From Parietichytrium sp. I65-24A (lineage: Eukaryota; Sar; Bigyra; Thraustochytrida; Thraustochytriidae): DNA of 11,594 bases. Shown here in pieces: positions 9,901 to 11,594 of the stretch (position 1 is its first letter; each line of letters starts with the position of its first letter). Position numbers and translations under genes: made by a program. The stretch lies in NCBI GenBank assembly GCA_012862575.1, contig BLSF01000069.1, positions 188,001 through 199,594 of the forward strand. Direction: 5' to 3'. The notes below the pieces were generated by a model, which made no database searches, was not told the DNA's origin, and saw only the letters and a program-made list of their open reading frames with translations.

Positions 9901-10343
9901 TGGTGCGACCACTCGTACTTGATCCTCTTGAACGCGCAGCGGTCCAGAGGCACCACGCGCTGGCGGTCGTTCGGGTCCATTTCCGCTTTCTTGCGCCGCG
10001 AGAACGGCCAAATGCGGAACCCTTTCTTGACCGCGGTCCTGAGCACAAGATTCCCGTTCGCAAACAGCAGCGCATCCCTCTGCTGCCAGCCTGCAAAGTT
10101 GCGTTCCTTATCGTCGCCCTTCTGACCGTTACCGTTCCCATTCCCATTCCCGCCAGATTCATCGCTATCCGCGTCCCAATCGTCCGCTTCGTCGTCCGCA
10201 AGATCGTGAACTGATGACAGTCTAGAGTTTTGCTCGTTCGAGCTTGGGTAGTACTGCTTCTCGAGCAAGATTCCCTCTCGCACCACCGCATGCGTGTCCG
10301 CCAGTCGCTTCTTCGCTCTCGGCGTTGAAGTTGAAGCCGACAT
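3975..10343 (-). CDS. Giant PH-like / RCC1-repeat protein (2122 aa)
   Basis: A single intronless frame. The start chosen is ATG at 10343 (context GAAGATG, purine at -3); the frame is open to 10658, but the extra residues are Arg/Glu/Lys-rich translations of GA-rich leader. Residues 45-80 are acidic and then Gly-Asn repeats. Residues about 90-185 look like a pleckstrin-homology domain: basic first strands, VVPLDRCAFKR, and a final helix TTERAAQEWF with the conserved Trp177. Residues about 190-1185 are mostly helical-looking with Ser/Lys-rich linkers, and I recognise no family. An RCC1 beta-propeller spans 1190-1547, with repeats such as CGHRHTAMV, FGYGGGGRLGLG and WGFGKSGALGHG. A second, degenerate RCC1-like stretch lies at about 1680-1835, a helical KYGPEP motif at 1842-1896, and further clear RCC1 repeats from 1923 to 2118. 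RCC1 propellers act as GTPase exchange factors or as protein/membrane-binding scaffolds; with a PH domain, a role in membrane-associated GTPase signalling is plausible but inferred. Confidence 0.88.
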   Translation of the reverse strand: MSASTSTPRAKKRLADTHAVVREGILLEKQYYPSSNEQNSRLSSVHDLADDEADDWDADSDESGGNGNGNGNGQKGDDKERNFAGWQQRDALLFANGNLVLRTAVKKGFRIWPFSRRKKAEMDPNDRQRVVPLDRCAFKRIKYEWSHQLYVFSLFPEGDIERELALGCTTERAAQEWFNDVVGVAAAAGVGNKNNKHNQQILLEDRILSGAARQHGELAPKQVAEAFRAREAWKQAFFEVGARISELPTRHWNMEFSPRFGSGDAISAFRLWRDYTVFAEYYVRELATELADSMDQMQSPTSPSSPSGQSQQRHRFDDDEGDRGLGTSAHYSAYASAMAPAPGFQEVRMGDAIMHFFDSKGVLLVLSEEEESRIKLQISSTLLTGSGESALVCPEEPAALDSEWETSRDRDSDELTTVFSELFVIPKEEYLSALTILANGEVLPVRLPMERLAREEALSALLEPTSRHQQPLRLDIFGAKMVFLRHSDNIPENKIVSKALNRSVRGSVVLFLRPSNLFLEHMRAGSFLLRPEYPACRLDLFREHFLRFNAAKESSDQSALHGAREKSNALLSQDMVLHCTFAAAMRLEKHLHLVRHPMQIVACLHHHGAQVTSQSLTVFQKHLGDQRVVRLLKPELLLHECEGNLRLATMIMDNLLTWHSGPKHNKDLPNFPQCSSKGLLISAWCRMSGAVLSVDKILSGFVLTSKGVDDETVEVATLEDLRQMIDLDYTGLNKSYTAGAGEWLHIQRLSRGLNRFSIRDQTDPEAFKNFPIEARSPLTLAAMSLNRSTYSVEHNESRSERKLQTSSMFSTSQYSQLVSKVFQRASQQEKSASNTTSGDDNHEKKKSLKISRKSSAYPAKDTRDSAWWLFNKSKLTFEVLGPVSWLQVCLSRIWDYTTKKRGKYILANAFEALTCAEEMVRTSSAVTWIPCALIRAVLTERVPYLVFAIKIVREQPYVREKRFTSVLLSRLLESPFVTNKERAMIRELMAKSDFSFSSLTKRKFLQKTILNKEIIEPFIFESGNMVSSARMEDLVMSYVLHQDKMTDNETVFDREHTIASLVASQSIAHAHSSSFVDNRVRSLSQVSEDSRKESGTGSDAGDLRLLETVKGDLNEMGSSVMVIGPLLGFSLDEEQSLKNQNSDNAPPPRQGSVDSLGSAMSMANVDTFRSGLKSLATASLLDESALPSRLKITKVSCGHRHTAMVTSGGNLLTFGYGGGGRLGLGTEDSAMLPQVVRYFVESEILVTEVACGRDHTVAICSEGYKKGIAFAWGWGEAGRLGQGKEAGVVSTPLRISVYRDGSESLSADCVEVQTAACGFEHTLLCTEDGKVFSCGAGGYGRLGLGNTLDQLSPTRILSNLEDERVVAVAAGDAHSLALSVTGVVYTWGFGKSGALGHGDTGNRLDPKRVALLEDTRQIMHICCGAYHSAALDTKGRVWMWGDDSNGHLGIELSHRLNEHLIPRMVRFQGKSSEGASIVSLTCGAHTSLAVDSSGNIFSWGSPDGVKVPVQQPTRALVGDTAKLQKDGLWNGRSVQMAVGTYHSVLVFDADLATSNGNGASINIQPPLARLETIEMSDKTVGNGAEVKEDLHQGKPAAQYLRQAQKNVSSTESSSDADSIVYFAGYLDRELSLAELDKQSTERRSRSRELLLLNYFKAKPPMSYFIKKDPAVIKRTPEQIISLNGVPVVGAAGTMTDWYFQSSQDTLYKWGISDSRVEIVPEFEILGLQCKSLSASPSGEWVTSITKKKSAPQNSSSLLMWKMENLKNIAPEEKSDLNPVLLWPFHEDMSIKHVSVGKTRAVIVDGDGAVYEVRSPDAVDQESGKQVVQRSSSTSSSPARPPMVDPDMVSRINRFYKKYCPEKLRSAPDFLSTMLTLYRNQENDLLKMLVAKYGPEPTLREAHSPVGFERDVPSMLPFPGLQVNHKVMQTACGRSHVLALTEQGLVYAWGGTANSPVLGIGPPPFQSVQNPTLVRIDRVTKPFVARISAGASSSACITMGGALYTWGRGSYGELGHGDTMAQFLPKRVNHFFLNGLTLSRVACGHRHTAAVTTCGKAFTWGFSISGALGVEPEEKPLQTVESSPLQVRFKKSEGCTFDSISVENVFTGPSSTLFITRKSNSFM
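10125..10151 (-). repeat. Coding repeat giving a Gly-Asn run
   Basis: An imperfect GGGAAT/GGGAAC/GGTAAC hexamer array encodes alternating Gly-Asn at residues 65-73 of the RCC1 protein, directly after its acidic stretch. It is a flexible, length-variable linker ahead of the PH-like domain. Confidence 0.8.
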
Positions 10344-10472
10344 CTTCGTCCTGATTTCAATCTTGCCTCCCTTTCTTCTCTCTCTTCGCTTGTCTGCAAG
10401 GCCTTGGGCTGGCACGTTGGAAGTTGGAAGTTGTACTCGCAAGACTAAAAATTTGCGAAGATTTTCTTCCCG

Positions 10473-10498
10473 CTTTCTTTCTTTCTTTCTCTCTCTCC
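10473..10498. repeat. CTTT microsatellite followed by CT repeats
   Basis: Four CTTT units run into CTCTCTCTC. It lies about 130 bp upstream of the RCC1-protein ATG and reads as GAAAG/GAGA on that gene's coding strand, probably inside the 5' leader. Confidence 0.85.
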
Positions 10499-10806
10499 TG
10501 TCTCCCACTGCTCTGCAAAATATATCTAACCGCGCACGTCCTCTCCCGCCCTCTCTGTCTCTCCTCCTGCTCCCCGCAGTAACACTGTGGGACTCCCCGC
10601 AGCTAGCGCCGTGAGAGGAAACGTAGTTCTTGCCTTTTTCGCCGCGCGCTCTCCTCACAGCAAACTCGACTTGCCCACACCGAGCGAGATCTCCGCCCCG
10701 CAGCTAGGCCTAGGCCGAGGAGGGCGTAGCCGAACGGTATGCGCCGCTACCTCCGTGCGCGCCACTGGCAATCTCCCCACAGTAACCTGGAGAGAGGACC
10801 TCCTCC

Positions 10807-10841
10807 TTCTACTTTCTACCTTCTACCTTCTACCTTCTGCC
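10807..10841. repeat. TTCTACC heptamer tandem repeat (five units)
   Basis: TTCTACT, three perfect TTCTACC and TTCTGCC follow one another, then more pyrimidines to about 10860. It is a slippage-type repeat immediately upstream of the ATG at 10867. Its unit length of seven matches the unrelated heptamer array in the rhomboid intron. Confidence 0.9.
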
Positions 10842-10866
10842 TCCCACCTTCCCCCTCTCTGAGAAG

Positions 10867-11594
10867 ATGTGGGTGTTGAGAGTTGTTGTGAGGGAGAGAT
10901 GTGAGACCCGAAGAAGATACTTTTTCCTAGGTAAGGCTGTAGCAAGTGCTAGTGACGCCTTGGCCCGTCGCGGACGGTCGCAGGATTGTGGTGCCCGGTT
11001 CTCGTGCGTCGGAATGGGTTCCAGCGAGCCGCGGTGGGTTCTCGCGGGTTCTTAGGATTGTGGCCTCGGGCAAGAGTGGATCGGCGTTTTATTGACGCGT
11101 TACATGTAGCTCTAAGGCCGGGAAAACAGGAATTTATGCTGGTTTTAAAACACGGAGACCGTGTCCCTCTTTTTTTCCCCGGCTCCCGGATACTCTAGGG
11201 CTCATAGAATTATCTTTAGCAGTCGGGTGAGGCCATGGATCTGCGGAACGCATTTTCTAGTGAGGGATTCTAACCCCATGGCTACGATCCTGTCGAGTGA
11301 AGCTTTGCATAGAATTTGTCACTGCACACTAGCGTCTTTGTTCTTACACTGAATCGTTCCTTTGTTCTCAGCCGAGCAGATTTGGTGCCAAATTTGGTGC
11401 TTCTCTTCTCGCGGAGCTTCGTGCTTGTTCTACTCTAGCTACATGGATTCCATTACCGCTACGAATACGATTGGCGGTAAGTGTTCAGGAAATGGTAAAA
11501 ACAAAGAATAAAAAAACAATCAAAAAGAAAATAAAAAAGAATGAAAAAATGTTGAACTGCAAGCGGGAATAATGTTGAACTGCAAGCGGGAATA
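10867..11594 (+). CDS. 5' end of an unidentified plus-strand gene (3' partial)
   Basis: Proposed exons are 10867-10930 and 11372-11476, with a following intron from 11477 (GGCG|GTAAGT) that leaves the window. If joined, the frame is open for 56 codons: MWVLRVVVRERC..., then AEQIWCQIWCFSS..., then MDSITATNTIG. The ATG at 10867 sits in GAAGATG, the same context as the RCC1 gene start. The ATG at 11443 (MDSITATNTIG) is the conservative alternative, with the first exon then being 5' UTR; its context is weaker (T at -3). The N-terminal extension is basic and hydrophobic and could be a targeting sequence, but it is not a clear one. Too little is visible to name a product. The frame continuity across the intron is supportive but could be chance. 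Confidence 0.4.
10931..11371 (+). other. Probable first intron of the right-edge gene (441 nt)
   Basis: The donor is TAG|GTAAGG at 10931. The acceptor TTGTTCTCAG ends at 11371 after a pyrimidine-rich tract and a CACTGAATC branch-like sequence. The intervening sequence has stops in all frames and no recognisable gene or tRNA. It contains a repeated AGGATTGTGG (10982 and 11054) and several GGGTTC words. Confidence 0.5.
11495..11549. other. A-rich tract in the second intron of the right-edge gene
   Basis: About 55 bases, almost all A with scattered G, T and C, directly precede the tandem repeat at the window end. It starts roughly 20 nt after the GTAAGT donor, so it lies inside an intron on the present model. 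Confidence 0.7.
11548..11594. repeat. 23-bp tandem repeat running off the window end
   Basis: Two identical 23-bp units (11548-11570 and 11571-11593) beginning AATGTTGAACTGCAAGC are followed by one base that matches a third unit. The array probably continues past the edge as a minisatellite, within the intron starting at 11477. Confidence 0.85.

Larger units (their letters stand above)
10344..10866. promoter_or_regulatory. Divergent leader/promoter region with pyrimidine tracts and recurring short motifs
   Basis: This 523-bp region separates the start of the minus-strand RCC1 gene from the likely start of the plus-strand right-edge gene. It is strongly pyrimidine-rich on the plus strand, including CTTT repeats at 10473-10498 and TTCTACC heptamers at 10807-10841. 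A CCCCGCAG/CCCCACAG-type motif recurs at 10570-10583, 10593-10606, 10695-10707 and 10773-10787, and more loosely at 10651-10665. A perfect palindrome CTAGGCCTAG sits at 10704-10713. No TATA box can be assigned. The region is inferred to hold both promoters; the sequence does not show the start sites. Confidence 0.5.

Noticed and set aside
9485-10399. 304-codon open frame on the minus strand overlapping the PH-like region
   Set aside because: It is extremely Arg/Ser/Cys-rich and shifted relative to the RCC1 gene; it is a shadow of a GC-rich coding frame.
10344-10658. 105-residue N-terminal extension of the RCC1 protein
   Set aside because: It is a low-complexity Arg/Lys/Glu translation of GA-rich leader; the ATG at 10343 has a better context and begins sequence of normal composition. 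It cannot be excluded without transcript data.
11220-11300. tRNA-like segment with GGGATTCTAACCCC resembling a T-arm
   Set aside because: Only three T-stem pairs form, position 57 is not a purine, and no acceptor stem or A box could be matched.

Overview
The window is nuclear DNA of a eukaryote, most likely a unicellular or otherwise compact-genome protist or alga. The evidence is the presence of spliceosomal introns (GTGAGT, GTAAGT and GTGCGT donors, CTGAC or CTAAC branch-like sequences), a mitochondrial outer-membrane assembly protein, and a very long RCC1-repeat protein. Long exons and short gaps point to a compact genome. A red alga of the Porphyridium type would fit, but this is only a guess. 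There are no bacterial operons, CRISPR arrays or transposon genes.

Layout from left to right. (1) Positions 1-1572, plus strand: the gene for Sam50/Tob55, the core beta-barrel of the mitochondrial sorting and assembly machinery, lacking only its N-terminus. Its exons are <1-18, 131-273 and 386-1572. (2) Positions 1573-1913: a short convergent gap. (3) Positions 1914-3130, minus strand: a two-exon rhomboid-family membrane protein (exons 3130-2981 and 2723-1914). It keeps the GxS serine motif, but a threonine sits where the catalytic histidine should be. Its intron carries AT and heptamer repeats. (4) Positions 3131-3974: non-coding, with the pyrimidine-rich upstream region of the rhomboid gene and a hairpin beyond the 3' end of the next gene. 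(5) Positions 3975-10343, minus strand: one uninterrupted 2122-codon gene. Its product has an acidic and Gly-Asn-rich N-terminus, a PH-like domain, about 1000 unrecognised residues, an RCC1 propeller, a second split RCC1-like region, and between the latter's halves a short helical segment ending KYGPEP. (6) Positions 10344-10866: a leader/promoter region with pyrimidine repeats and a recurring CCCCGCAG-like motif. (7) From about 10867 to the right edge, plus strand: the 5' end of an unidentified gene whose intron runs into a 23-bp tandem repeat at the window boundary.

The genes do not form a pathway. Sam50 and the rhomboid-like gene are convergent; the RCC1 gene and the right-edge gene are divergent across a shared upstream region. 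The main points of interest are the predicted inactive rhomboid, the unusual domain order of the RCC1 protein, the exact splice structure of Sam50 that naive ORF calling misses, and repeated short motifs in the divergent promoter region.
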